Positions 23,250 through 31,174 of a DNA stretch of 64,000 nt are shown one piece after another. Both the position numbers and the translations under genes were made by a program. The stretch spans positions 1 to 64,000 of IMG/VR virus record IMGVR_UViG_3300033153_012010; one strand, given 5' to 3'. Source of the stretch: a virus. Below the pieces are notes generated by a model, which saw only the letters and a program-made list of their open reading frames with translations, was not told the origin of the DNA and ran no database searches. Each line of letters begins with the position of its first letter. Within the stretch, counting starts at the first letter, position 1.

Positions 23250-24926
23250 ATGAGCGAATTATTGAACAGTGGTAAAGTAGGACTTACAGTCTTCAAAAAC
23301 CTAGCTGAACAAAGACAAGCGATTGTAAATAGTTGGTCTGATTCAGGTCTTCTTGATGAAGGATACGATGCAAATGGTAACCCAATCAGAATGAAAGGAA
23401 TCAAAGCGTCTAACGTGGCACAACTTTTAGAAAATCAAGCGGCAGCAATGTTGAACGAGGTAACTCTTGATTCATCTGCAGGTAGATTTGATACAGTTGC
23501 GTTTCCAATAGTAAGAAGAGTATTCTCAAGATTACTAGCAAACGAAATAGTTTCTGTACAGCCTTTGGCATTACCATCAGGATTATTATTTTACATGGAC
23601 GCAAGAGTTTCTTACGCTGGTCAAGATACCAGATTTGAAGCAAATCCTCCAGGTATTACAAACGGAACAGGTACTAGAGACATTGTTCCACCATTAAACA
23701 CAGCAAACGGCCAACCAGGTCCAGTATTTGCTGACACAACTGCATACGAAAGATTTTACAACAATCAAGGATTTGATATGTCATTTGGAACAGGATTCAC
23801 AGCAATGGGAACTACTGCATCAAGTGCTGCAACTGCTTACGTTGGAGGTCTTAACGATATGGTATTTACTTTAGGTACAGGATTTGATACTTCTAAGCAG
23901 CAGTCATCTGCAACTCTTAGATTTTCAGCTGTAACTGATATTTACCTTTCTGGTTCTGCAGGAAACACTTTACTTGTAGCGGCAGGTGGAAACATTCCAT
24001 TCTATCACTCAATACAAACATGGGCACAAGACCAATTCCAAGGTGGAATAGCAAGAGTAATTCTTGACTTAAGACCAGCTGGAGTATATGGTGCAGATTT
24101 TGACGCAGCGTTGTTAAATGACGGTACTAACTTTGGTGCAGCCTTTACTGTTAGTGCAGTACCTACATATGAAGTATTCAATGACCTTGAAGCTAAGTCT
24201 GAAATGGCTGAATTAACAATCAGATTCTCATCTGTAACAGTTAACACTGTAACAAGAAAATTGAGAGCGCACTGGACTCCTGAGCTTGCTCAAGATTTAG
24301 AAGCGTATCACTCAATTGATGCTGAGGCTGAGTTAACAGCTTTACTTTCTGAGCACGTAGCTGCTGAGATTGACAGAGAAATCATCATCGACCTTATTAA
24401 TGGTGCGCCATTCAGAGCTAGATGGGATTACAATGGACTTTCATCTAATGCGAACTTCTTCGGAACTCAAAAAGATTGGAATCAAACATTGATAACTAGA
24501 ATTAACGAGCTTTCAGCTCAAATTCATAAAGCAACACTTAGAGGTGGAGCAAACTGGATTGTATGTTCTGCAGAAGCAGGAGCAATCTTTGATGACTTGG
24601 AATACTTCCACGTTGATGGTAGCGCAGCTCCAGAAAGCGAAAAGTATAACTTGGGTGTTGAAAAAATTGGTAACTTAGGTTCAAGATACGTAGTGTACAA
24701 AGACCCTTACTTGCCAGCGAATATCGTTCTTCTTGGACATAAAGGTAACACTTTCCTTGAAGCTGGGTATATCTACGCACCGTACATTCCTCTTCAGTTG
24801 ACACAAACTATCACTGACCCTAACGACTTTACACCAAGAAAAGGTATAATGACACGTTACGCTAAGAAAATGGTTAACAACAGATTCTACGGAGTTGTAT
24901 ACATTGATAACATTAACACTTACTAA
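23250..24926 (+). CDS. 23: major capsid protein, T4 gp23-like
   Basis: 558 residues (T4 gp23: 521). The N-terminus includes SNVAQLLENQAAAMLNE; a gp21-type (L/I)-x-E site lies at 68-70 (LNE), near the T4 cut after residue 65, so maturation should remove about 70 residues. The C-terminus has the gp23 pattern GHKGNTFLEAGYIYAPYIPL, then FTPRKGIMTRYAKKMVN. It forms the hexameric shell. Codon choice looks more uniform than in neighbours, as expected for a highly expressed gene. It has its own promoter element and a strong terminator. Confidence 0.95.
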   Translation: MSELLNSGKVGLTVFKNLAEQRQAIVNSWSDSGLLDEGYDANGNPIRMKGIKASNVAQLLENQAAAMLNEVTLDSSAGRFDTVAFPIVRRVFSRLLANEIVSVQPLALPSGLLFYMDARVSYAGQDTRFEANPPGITNGTGTRDIVPPLNTANGQPGPVFADTTAYERFYNNQGFDMSFGTGFTAMGTTASSAATAYVGGLNDMVFTLGTGFDTSKQQSSATLRFSAVTDIYLSGSAGNTLLVAAGGNIPFYHSIQTWAQDQFQGGIARVILDLRPAGVYGADFDAALLNDGTNFGAAFTVSAVPTYEVFNDLEAKSEMAELTIRFSSVTVNTVTRKLRAHWTPELAQDLEAYHSIDAEAELTALLSEHVAAEIDREIIIDLINGAPFRARWDYNGLSSNANFFGTQKDWNQTLITRINELSAQIHKATLRGGANWIVCSAEAGAIFDDLEYFHVDGSAAPESEKYNLGVEKIGNLGSRYVVYKDPYLPANIVLLGHKGNTFLEAGYIYAPYIPLQLTQTITDPNDFTPRKGIMTRYAKKMVNNRFYGVVYIDNINTY

Positions 24927-24963
24927 TCGAAAGATTAAGAAGTAGTTTATCATAAACTAAATT

Positions 24964-24995
24964 AAAAAAAGGAACTCACAGAGTTCCTTTTTTTT
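24964..24995. terminator. bidirectional rho-independent terminator
   Basis: Stem GGAACTC / GAGTTCC (24971-24977 / 24981-24987), loop ACA, flanked by A7 and T8. It ends the capsid gene and the convergent minus block. Confidence 0.93.
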
Positions 24996-24996
24996 G

Positions 24997-25206
24997 TTAT
25001 AAACTTTTTTTATTCATAGGAAGGTGAATCCAGTTGTCTATACGACTTTTTAAATCACTTGTCACGCTTGACACGGTGTCAAAATTCGCAAATTCAGAAC
25101 CAGATGTCATTATCTTTTTATCATGAGGTCTAGTTATAGACCATATTATCATTTCACCAGACTCTTCTTTGTAGACAACAACTTCATATCCTTTATAGTT
25201 TATCAC
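24997..25206 (-). CDS. small unknown protein
   Basis: 69 residues with a GTG start at 25206. A beta-strand start (MINYKGYEVVVYKEESGEMI) precedes a helix (SSVTSDLKSRIDNWIHLP). Last gene of the minus accessory block, 8 nt after the preceding stop. No family recognised. Confidence 0.5.
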   Translation of the reverse strand: MINYKGYEVVVYKEESGEMIIWSITRPHDKKIMTSGSEFANFDTVSSVTSDLKSRIDNWIHLPMNKKSL

Positions 25207-25214
25207 CCTTCTAT

Positions 25215-25565
25215 TCAGAATTTTTCTTTTATTATACGTCTTCTTTTGTTTATCCTTGCTAATTCATCTAAAGTTTCAGTAAGTTCATCATTAACTTCTC
25301 CATTATCATCAACAACTTGGACTTCATTTTCTGCTATAAATGTGTCTGGGAAAAACGAAAGCTTACTAATCTGGACTATATCCTTTTTTGATATTCCTCT
25401 TCTTAACGTGACCTCTTTGTCAATAATTAAAAAATTTTCATCTTGATGTTTTTCTATAAACATATTAGCTGCAGCATTGTGAGCACAATTTGCATTTAAT
25501 ATATTATTATTAAGTTGCCACTCCTGAAATTTAATTAGGAGAATCCTCATTTGTTTTTCATTCAT
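25215..25565 (-). CDS. small unknown protein
   Basis: 116 residues. N-terminal helix KQMRILLIKFQEWQLNNNIL is followed by NCAHNAAANMFIEKH and an acidic to basic C-terminal end (LARINKRRRIIKEKF). It overlaps the upstream gene by 1 nt. No family recognised; co-expressed with the block. Confidence 0.6.
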   Translation of the reverse strand: MNEKQMRILLIKFQEWQLNNNILNANCAHNAAANMFIEKHQDENFLIIDKEVTLRRGISKKDIVQISKLSFFPDTFIAENEVQVVDDNGEVNDELTETLDELARINKRRRIIKEKF

Positions 25566-25819
25566 TAGTATTCTCCTTTTAGTTCAGATAATTCACTGGG
25601 GAAACTCCCATATTGCATTAAGTATTTATCATCTTCTTGAGTAACAGAATCTACTTTTACGTCCTTAGAAGTAAAATTATACTCCTCAGACTTCTCCAGA
25701 AGATATGTTTCAGCGCCTCCTTCTCCTAGAGTGTGACCTTCATCTATAAGATTTCCATTAATAAATAGGCCCTCCCAGTCTCCATCACATGATTTTAAAA
25801 TAAGTACCTCGGTCTTCAT
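25565..25819 (-). CDS. small unknown protein
   Basis: 84 residues, acidic. VLILKSCDGDWEGLFINGNL looks like a beta hairpin with an insertion. LGEGGAETYLLEKSEEYNF follows. It overlaps its downstream neighbour by 1 nt. No family recognised. Confidence 0.58.
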   Translation of the reverse strand: MKTEVLILKSCDGDWEGLFINGNLIDEGHTLGEGGAETYLLEKSEEYNFTSKDVKVDSVTQEDDKYLMQYGSFPSELSELKGEY

Positions 25820-25826
25820 GATATTT

Positions 25827-26036
25827 CTAATTTATTTTATAGGCATTTGGACCGAATTCACTCATGGCCCAGGCAAGTTCATCTTCATCAATTGGCTCGC
25901 TCATAGATTGATTGTAGTCGTCTAAGCACTCCTGGCAATCTTTCTTTTCATGGTCATATGCTCTTTTTTCACAGTGATAAAATCCACCACAACAATTAGA
26001 GCCTTCTCGATTTTGTACTAAGTTTTTTAGGTTCAT
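25827..26036 (-). CDS. small Cys-rich protein, possible metal-binding
   Basis: 69 residues with CC...C...H...C..C spacing (SNCCGGFYHCEKRAYDHEKK, then DCQEC), which could bind zinc. An acidic C-terminal half follows (EPIDEDELAWAMSEFG). It overlaps the upstream gene by 4 nt. No family recognised. Confidence 0.58.
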   Translation of the reverse strand: MNLKNLVQNREGSNCCGGFYHCEKRAYDHEKKDCQECLDDYNQSMSEPIDEDELAWAMSEFGPNAYKIN

Positions 26037-26347
26037 TTCAATTGATTATAATCGGATTCTTCAAGTCTTCCTGAATAGAGTTCTTTATCACCATCTATCA
26101 ACTCTTTCTCATATCCTTCAAGTATTTTCATTCCATCATCTGTAATTTCAGATAAATAAAAAACACCAGTCTCTACTACAGTTCCATGTGGAGATGAAAA
26201 ATAAGGTATTGAAAACATTTTTTCACCATTAATTTCTCCCCAACTTCCCTCTTCACTTTCACCAATAATTCTACCAACAACTTCCCCTAACATACAAGGA
26301 AGTCCTTTTTCGTATTTTTTTATTGGATTTTTTGCTATTTCTGCCAT
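26033..26347 (-). CDS. small unknown protein
   Basis: 104 residues, acidic. KNPIKKYEKGLPCMLGEVVG and a beta-rich centre (MFSIPYFSSPHGTVVETGVF) suggest a compact domain, perhaps a single SH3-like barrel, but no family is recognised. Two bases separate it from the HD hydrolase gene, so it is in the same operon. Confidence 0.58.
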   Translation of the reverse strand: MAEIAKNPIKKYEKGLPCMLGEVVGRIIGESEEGSWGEINGEKMFSIPYFSSPHGTVVETGVFYLSEITDDGMKILEGYEKELIDGDKELYSGRLEESDYNQLK

Positions 26348-26349
26348 GA

Positions 26350-26958
26350 CTATTTTATTTGATTATACAATTCATAGAATCTATCCAAAAATAATTGTTC
26401 TGCTTCTTCTGGAGAAATTTTTTCGATAGGACAATTAGCGAGCTTTTCTTCACGCAAAATTTTTCTAGCCTCTCTAAATGAGATTTCATTTTCGGCAGAT
26501 TTTTTTTCTATATCATAACCATTTATGATTATTGAGTCAAGCTCCATCACAAGTACTTGATTATCAACTTCATGAACTCTATCTGAAAATGGATATTCTA
26601 ATCCATATTTTTCAAAAACAAGTTTCTGAATTACATCTTCAGCTAATCTATAATGTTTAAATTCTGGTCTATGCTTAATTGGACGAACCAGGTCATTCAT
26701 TAAGAATTCTGAAGCATCGTGCATAAGAAACATAAGTTTTTGTAGAATGGTTCCAGATTCATAAGAACATAGAACGGAGTGTTGGGCAACGGAGTAATGA
26801 AATAAACAATGACCTCCATATCGACATAGATTTGACAAAGAATGTGCAATGTCTTCTATTTCAATATCGCTTGGTTTTAAGTTAAAAATATCAACTTCTT
26901 TCCCAGAATATAAAGTCATAGTCATAGGGTTAATTATACTTTTCTTCTTTATTTCCAT
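26350..26958 (-). CDS. HD-domain phosphohydrolase (YfbR-like)
   Basis: 202 residues from the ATG at 26958; a TTG at 26985 would add nine residues and is less likely. The HD signature has His in HCLFHYSVAQHS, then His-Asp in FLMHDASEFLMNDL (80-81), and a later Asp in VHEVDNQVLVMELD. This is the layout of YfbR-type deoxynucleoside 5'-phosphatases and related phage HD hydrolases. Probable role: metal-dependent nucleotide dephosphorylation for phage DNA synthesis or pool control. Substrate not certain. Confidence 0.85.
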   Translation of the reverse strand: MEIKKKSIINPMTMTLYSGKEVDIFNLKPSDIEIEDIAHSLSNLCRYGGHCLFHYSVAQHSVLCSYESGTILQKLMFLMHDASEFLMNDLVRPIKHRPEFKHYRLAEDVIQKLVFEKYGLEYPFSDRVHEVDNQVLVMELDSIIINGYDIEKKSAENEISFREARKILREEKLANCPIEKISPEEAEQLFLDRFYELYNQIK

Positions 26959-27003
26959 AACTAAAAAGTTTTGGTTCAGGAACAAATGTATGTAAAAAAA
27001 TGG

Positions 27004-27615
27004 TTACAACAAAATTTTTGTTAACTCTTGCTTAATTATAGACCTGATTTCATTCATGGTCTGATGACTCTTATAGTACCTCAAAGCTTCAGGTGTGAAA
27101 GATGGAAATTCATCTGTATTTGGTGCTAGGCCTGTTCTTATGAGTGTATTAAGATATTGTTTTTGGTCGTGAGTATCTAGGTAAGAAAGTTCTTGAGCGG
27201 TGAAAGTTGTGTCTATCGCATATTTTATTTTCTCATGAGCATAATATTTTCTTAACTCATCATTTGCGAGCATATCAAATTCTCCTGGTGATAATTGGAC
27301 ACCAGAAGTAATTGTCTTGCTGATGTATTCTTTTTGTAATTTCTCTGGCAATCTTGCGAGGTCTGCCTTCTGAAGAAATCTCTTATTCCAGATATAAATT
27401 TCTTTCTCCTGGTCTGACATAGCATTAAATTCATAATCCTCCAACCAGTCTGATGTTCTAACACGATTGTAAAAATATGCTTCTCTATTTTGAGGTACAA
27501 GATAGTGAATTTCTTTCTCAGTTAACTTGGTATTTTTAACCACAAGGTCATTGACAAAAGATATTTTTTCTTCAGTAGTAAGCCCATCAAATCTATCTCT
27601 ATCAAAATTTATCAT
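27004..27615 (-). CDS. helical repeat protein, about seven 27-residue repeats
   Basis: 203 residues from the ATG at 27615 (a TTG at 27624 gives three extra residues). The whole chain is a diverged repeat of about 27 residues: each unit has an aromatic after a helix start (REAYFYNRV, KEIYIWNKRF, KEYISKTI, KYYAHEKI, KQYLNTLI, RYYKSHQT) and ends E-(F/I/L)-x-x-(L/M/F) (EIHYL, EFNAM, EFDML, ELSYL, EFPSF). This resembles alpha-solenoid scaffolds. No family recognised. First gene of the accessory block, with a TATTTAT element 28 nt upstream. Confidence 0.6.
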   Translation of the reverse strand: MINFDRDRFDGLTTEEKISFVNDLVVKNTKLTEKEIHYLVPQNREAYFYNRVRTSDWLEDYEFNAMSDQEKEIYIWNKRFLQKADLARLPEKLQKEYISKTITSGVQLSPGEFDMLANDELRKYYAHEKIKYAIDTTFTAQELSYLDTHDQKQYLNTLIRTGLAPNTDEFPSFTPEALRYYKSHQTMNEIRSIIKQELTKILL

Positions 27616-27636
27616 AAAATACAAAGTTTCTCTACT

Positions 27637-27643
27637 ATAAATA
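27637..27643 (-). promoter_or_regulatory. TATTTAT promoter-like element, leftward
   Basis: Reads GACTATTTATAGTAGAGAAA on the minus strand, 28 nt before the ATG at 27615. It lies back to back with the rightward element at 27677. Confidence 0.6.
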
Positions 27644-27676
27644 GTCCAAACAAATACGAATCAAATTTTCTAAGAC

Positions 27677-27683
27677 TATTTAT
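27677..27683 (+). promoter_or_regulatory. TATTTAT promoter-like element
   Basis: GACTATTTATAATAAAATT, 22 nt before the ATG at 27699. Confidence 0.65.
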
Positions 27684-27698
27684 AATAAAATTAAAATT

Positions 27699-27983
27699 AT
27701 GGCTTTTCACAACACAAATTGGCAGGCAATACCAATGGAATCTGGGACTTACACTCTTAATGAACTTGGTAATGGTTTAACTGCCTCAACAGTACACGAA
27801 ATCTTTTGCACAGTAGGTGGTGCAATAACAATCACAGCAATTGGTGGAGGAGAAATCGCTTGGACTGCAACAGCTGGTCAAAGCATAAAAGTAGTCCCTG
27901 GCAAAGTAATAGTTGGTGGTGGTAACTTTGTAGGCTTTAGAACACACTTTCAACCAAATCTAAACCAGCAAACTGGTAGATAA
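27699..27983 (+). CDS. small beta-rich protein, possible head-decoration or connector protein
   Basis: 94 residues, predicted all beta (EIFCTVGGAITITAIGGGEI, then IKVVPGKVIVGGGNFVGF). No family recognised. It is the first gene of the neck-tail operon, 16 nt before gp13. This place is compatible with a decoration, connector or stabilising protein (inference only). Confidence 0.6.
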   Translation: MAFHNTNWQAIPMESGTYTLNELGNGLTASTVHEIFCTVGGAITITAIGGGEIAWTATAGQSIKVVPGKVIVGGGNFVGFRTHFQPNLNQQTGR

Positions 27984-27999
27984 AAAAATTAATTAAACC

Positions 28000-29187
28000 A
28001 TGAGCGAATTTTGCGCAACAGGATGTCTTACAGGCATGACTACGACAGAGAAAACTAGAATCTTCAATAGAATTAGAAGAAAGATTGGTGCTCCTGTTAT
28101 GGGTGTGGAGCTTCTTGACGAGCACTTAGAAGAGTGTGTCTGTGAAGCAATCGAAGAATACTCTGGTTACATAAATGATTGGGTTCTTAGAAATAGACTT
28201 GGTGAAATGCTAGGCCTTCCTTCCGAGATAGATTTTACATTAAAATATGTTTCCAATAGTTTATATTTTGAAAGGTCTTACGCAAAAGATATAGGTGAAC
28301 AAATTGGGCTTGGTGCCAATGGTACTAGAGAAGTTAAAACAACTTCTATTGCTTTAACAGCTGGTACTCAAGATTACTCAGTCCCAGAAGGAAGAGAAGT
28401 CTTAGACATCTTATGGTTCACACCTTCGTTTATAAATTTATTTGGACTTGACCCATTTGCTAATTCAAATATTGCGTTCAGTGAATTCGGTGCATCCTTT
28501 GCGGGGCACACATTATTTCACGTAATGCCTGTGTTCGATACGATTATGACAGCTCAAGCTGCCGAGCTTAGAAATAGAGTTAGAGGTTCTGAATATCATT
28601 ATATAATTAGACCTGGACCTAATGGTACAAAGACTCTTAAATTATTCCCAGTGCCAAGAAGTGGGACTGTTGCGGGTGGTAATAATAATACAGGAATTGG
28701 TGGTGGAGCTGGTACTCCAGGTACAGTATTTTATACTTACAGAGATAGGGCTGGACATTTCGGAAATCCAGAATTCAGTGGTAACACTGCTAACCCTGGA
28801 TATTCTGCTAGTACTTCAATTGAACAAGGAAACGGATTAGTTTCTGGACCAGGTGATGCTCAGTTAAATTATATCAACTGGTATCAATTAAATTCTGTGG
28901 CTCAAACATGGGTTAAGAGATATGCTCAAGCACTTGCAAAAGAGCTTCTAGGACTTGGTATCAGAGGGAAATTCAATGGACAACTTCCAATCCCAGGAGC
29001 TGAACTTACATTAAATAAAGATGACTTAATTACTAGAGGTGTTGCAGAACAAGAAAGGCTTATTGCAAAACTTGAGAAGGATTTAGAAGAATTGAGTTAC
29101 GATAGAATTATGGAAAAGAGAGCGGCTGTTCAAGAAGCTGTGAACAGAAGTCTCGCTTACGTTCCAATGAAAATTTGGATATATTAA
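28000..29187 (+). CDS. 13: neck protein, T4 gp13-like
   Basis: 395 residues (T4 gp13: 309). The N-terminus RIRRKIGAPVMGVELLDEH and EEYSGYI, and the C-terminal RYAQALAKELLGLGIRGKFN with LPIPGAELTLN, match the gp13 pattern (ALAKEL plus a P-G-x turn). The extra length is a Gly/Asn-rich insertion around residues 225-285 (NNNTGIGGGAGTPG). It joins the packaged head to the tail together with gp14, whose gene follows 3 nt later. A shortened copy is present at 7115-7729. Confidence 0.88.
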   Translation: MSEFCATGCLTGMTTTEKTRIFNRIRRKIGAPVMGVELLDEHLEECVCEAIEEYSGYINDWVLRNRLGEMLGLPSEIDFTLKYVSNSLYFERSYAKDIGEQIGLGANGTREVKTTSIALTAGTQDYSVPEGREVLDILWFTPSFINLFGLDPFANSNIAFSEFGASFAGHTLFHVMPVFDTIMTAQAAELRNRVRGSEYHYIIRPGPNGTKTLKLFPVPRSGTVAGGNNNTGIGGGAGTPGTVFYTYRDRAGHFGNPEFSGNTANPGYSASTSIEQGNGLVSGPGDAQLNYINWYQLNSVAQTWVKRYAQALAKELLGLGIRGKFNGQLPIPGAELTLNKDDLITRGVAEQERLIAKLEKDLEELSYDRIMEKRAAVQEAVNRSLAYVPMKIWIY

Positions 29188-29190
29188 TAA

Positions 29191-29763
29191 ATGGCTGATT
29201 TAAACGAAATAGGAAAATTCCCAGATGGTCTCAACAATGATGAGTCTAACCCAGATGGTATTGATTTATTTTTCGGTGATAAAGAAAGAGCATTCTTTGC
29301 TAAGACTGGTAGAGAAATGACAGAAAAAATTCTTAAGGAGACAATGATGCTCTATAGAATTGACCTCCGTAGAACTCAAACTCACGGGTTATATGGCGAA
29401 GCTAAATCTTTCCAAAAAGTTTGGAAACCAGAAGTAAAAATTGGTGGAAGAATTAATGTTGAAGCTATTGATACTGAGTACGCTGCAGATGGTGGTATTG
29501 TTAAAAAAGGATTCGGTCAACTTACTGCTCACGTATACATGGACCACTTAGAAGAATTAGGATTGGTGATGGAGAAAGAAAATCAAACTACTGTGTTCGA
29601 CCTTAACGATGGTGACTTTATCGGATTCAAAGGCCAATTTTATAAAATCACAAATAACGGACACGCTCAAATTTCAAATGAACATTCTTGGGGTGGTGAC
29701 AGAAGATTTTTTGTTACGATAACTGCCATTGAAGTTGATGAGGATGTGTTTAAGGCTCGTTAA
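29191..29763 (+). CDS. 14: neck protein, T4 gp14-like
   Basis: 190 residues, shorter than T4 gp14 (256). The match to gp14 is a helix followed by a beta motif: EKILKETMMLYRIDLRRTQT, then a GEAKSFQKVWK segment and a C-terminal beta half (DGDFIGFKGQFYKITNNGHA). Order 13-14-15-18 as in T4 supports it. It forms the neck collar with gp13. Assignment is weaker than gp13's because similarity is spread thinly. Confidence 0.75.
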   Translation: MADLNEIGKFPDGLNNDESNPDGIDLFFGDKERAFFAKTGREMTEKILKETMMLYRIDLRRTQTHGLYGEAKSFQKVWKPEVKIGGRINVEAIDTEYAADGGIVKKGFGQLTAHVYMDHLEELGLVMEKENQTTVFDLNDGDFIGFKGQFYKITNNGHAQISNEHSWGGDRRFFVTITAIEVDEDVFKAR

Positions 29764-30073
29764 TTTGGATTTTCTTATATCTATAATATAATTATTATAT
29801 ATAGTATATATAAGCACTACCAGATTAGGGAAAACTTCAAAAAGATAACGCCCCCCCTATAGTCCCCCCCGATAAATCAGATTGAACAAATAGGTGAAGA
29901 TTACTCTTGACAAACCCAGTAGAAGACTACCATGTTCAGTGCAAAATCTCTGTGATAGAAAGCAACGCCCCCAAAAATAAAACTCGTTCACAGAGCAAAA
30001 ACCAAGGCAAATCTAATAAATAAAAACTCGTAATTCAAATTTTATTCTAACTATTTATAATAAACATTAGAAA
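29764..30073 (+). other. non-coding interval with AT hairpin and C-runs
   Basis: 310 nt without a gene. An AT-only imperfect hairpin follows the gp14 stop (29774-29785 with 29800-29814). Two C7 tracts are separated by TATAGT (29851-29857 and 29864-29870), and a C5 tract is at 29968; both places start AACGCCCCC. An 8-bp stem CTCTGTGA / TCACAGAG (29948-29955 / 29988-29995) encloses the C5 tract. A TATTTAT element lies at 30052. This could be an RNA element or a remnant; no known class recognised. Confidence 0.4.
30052..30058 (+). promoter_or_regulatory. TATTTAT promoter-like element
   Basis: AACTATTTATAATAAACATT, 22 nt before the gp15-like gene. Confidence 0.65.
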
Positions 30074-30787
30074 ATGGCTATTAACGACAACATAGGAAAG
30101 GAGTTAGATAAGGATTTTGAGAACTTCAATTACTTACCACAAAAACTATTCCTTGAAGACCTTGATTTAGGAATCAAAGGCTTTGTTGATGACTTAGATA
30201 TAAGTATGGTTAATGAGAATAACATTTTAGCAAAAGTACCATTAATTTGGCTTGCTCAAGAACTTTGGGCAGAGAGAAAGTTAAATTGGAAAGAAATGAG
30301 AGGAGAGATAGGAGAAGAAATCACTAGACCATTCATGACGATTTATAGAAAGTCTGTTGGTCCAGGTACATCTCCACTGAAGAGAACTGTTCCAAAGAAA
30401 ATGAGATTTAGATATGTTAAGGTTCCAACGTTTGATGGAACGCTTAAGGGATATACTTTGTGGAAGATACCACAACCGACTTATGTTGATACAACATATA
30501 CTTTGAGTTTATTTACTCACTATATGGTTGATGTAAATGAATTCTATGAAATGGTTCTTAGAGATGGTTGGTCAAGTGGACAAGGGTATATGAAAATTAA
30601 TGGTCATAATATATCATCAAAGTTAAGCGACCCAAGTGAAAACAACAAAAATGATATAAATCAGGAGAAGGTTTATAGGATTGATATACCGATTACTATG
30701 CATGGTAAATTAATTGACCCCACTAAATTTGAAAAAGTAAATACAATTACAAAGGTGTTAATTAAAATTACAGAGAAAAGGAGATAA
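30074..30787 (+). CDS. 15: tail terminator/sheath stabiliser, T4 gp15-like
   Basis: 237 residues (T4 gp15: 272). YTLSLFTHYMVDVNEFYEMV resembles the conserved gp15 segment (YELSIFTRYEDDMFQIVEQ), and YRIDIPITMHGKLIDP corresponds to its last beta strands. gp15 caps the tail and locks the sheath to the neck. Position between gp14 and gp18 agrees. The N-terminus is diverged. A beta-rich terminator protein of another family is the alternative. Confidence 0.72.
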   Translation: MAINDNIGKELDKDFENFNYLPQKLFLEDLDLGIKGFVDDLDISMVNENNILAKVPLIWLAQELWAERKLNWKEMRGEIGEEITRPFMTIYRKSVGPGTSPLKRTVPKKMRFRYVKVPTFDGTLKGYTLWKIPQPTYVDTTYTLSLFTHYMVDVNEFYEMVLRDGWSSGQGYMKINGHNISSKLSDPSENNKNDINQEKVYRIDIPITMHGKLIDPTKFEKVNTITKVLIKITEKRR

Positions 30788-30814
30788 ATCAATAATGTTT
30801 TATGTTTTTTCTCC

Positions 30815-30821
30815 TATTTAT
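30815..30821 (+). promoter_or_regulatory. TATTTAT promoter-like element
   Basis: TCCTATTTATAAGAAAG, 23 nt before the 30838 gene. A short GGAGA / TCTCC pairing lies just before it and might terminate the gp15 transcript weakly. Confidence 0.6.
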
Positions 30822-30837
30822 AAGAAAGTTTAAATAA

Positions 30838-31143
30838 ATGAACATTAAGAACAAAAAGAATAAGGCAAACTATGTGAATTTTAAAGCTAGTGGAGTTCCT
30901 AAAAAGATTCTAATTCCAGCTGGAAAAACTGCCAATATTCCTTCTCTTTTAAATGAGTCACAGATTGTAAATACTGGTGATTTTTTGAGAGGATTTTTGA
31001 TAGTAATTGAAGAAACTAAAGAAACTAAAGCAAAGGCTAAGCCTGTTTTATCTAAAGCTTCTAAGAAGAAAGAAGAGAAAGAAACAGAAACTGCATTCGA
31101 TAAAATCGAAAAAGAGGTAAAGGCTTATACTGACAATAAATAA
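30838..31143 (+). CDS. small protein with Lys-rich tail
   Basis: 101 residues. A beta N-terminal domain (NYVNFKASGVPKKILIPAGK) precedes a long Lys/Glu tail (ETKETKAKAKPVLSKASKKK). No family recognised. It lies 31 nt before the tail sheath gene and is probably co-transcribed. A tail-assembly accessory is possible. Confidence 0.6.
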   Translation: MNIKNKKNKANYVNFKASGVPKKILIPAGKTANIPSLLNESQIVNTGDFLRGFLIVIEETKETKAKAKPVLSKASKKKEEKETETAFDKIEKEVKAYTDNK

Positions 31144-31174
31144 TAAAATAAATAACTAATAAAATCAAAGCGAT

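Noticed and set aside
9184-24926. Portal (gp20) or terminase (gp17) gene
   Set aside because: None of the proteins in this block shows portal or terminase motifs; these genes must lie outside the window.
13926-31143. Homology between the small proteins at 13926, 27699 and 30838
   Set aside because: They share only a short strand-Pro-Gly turn pattern, too little to claim relation.
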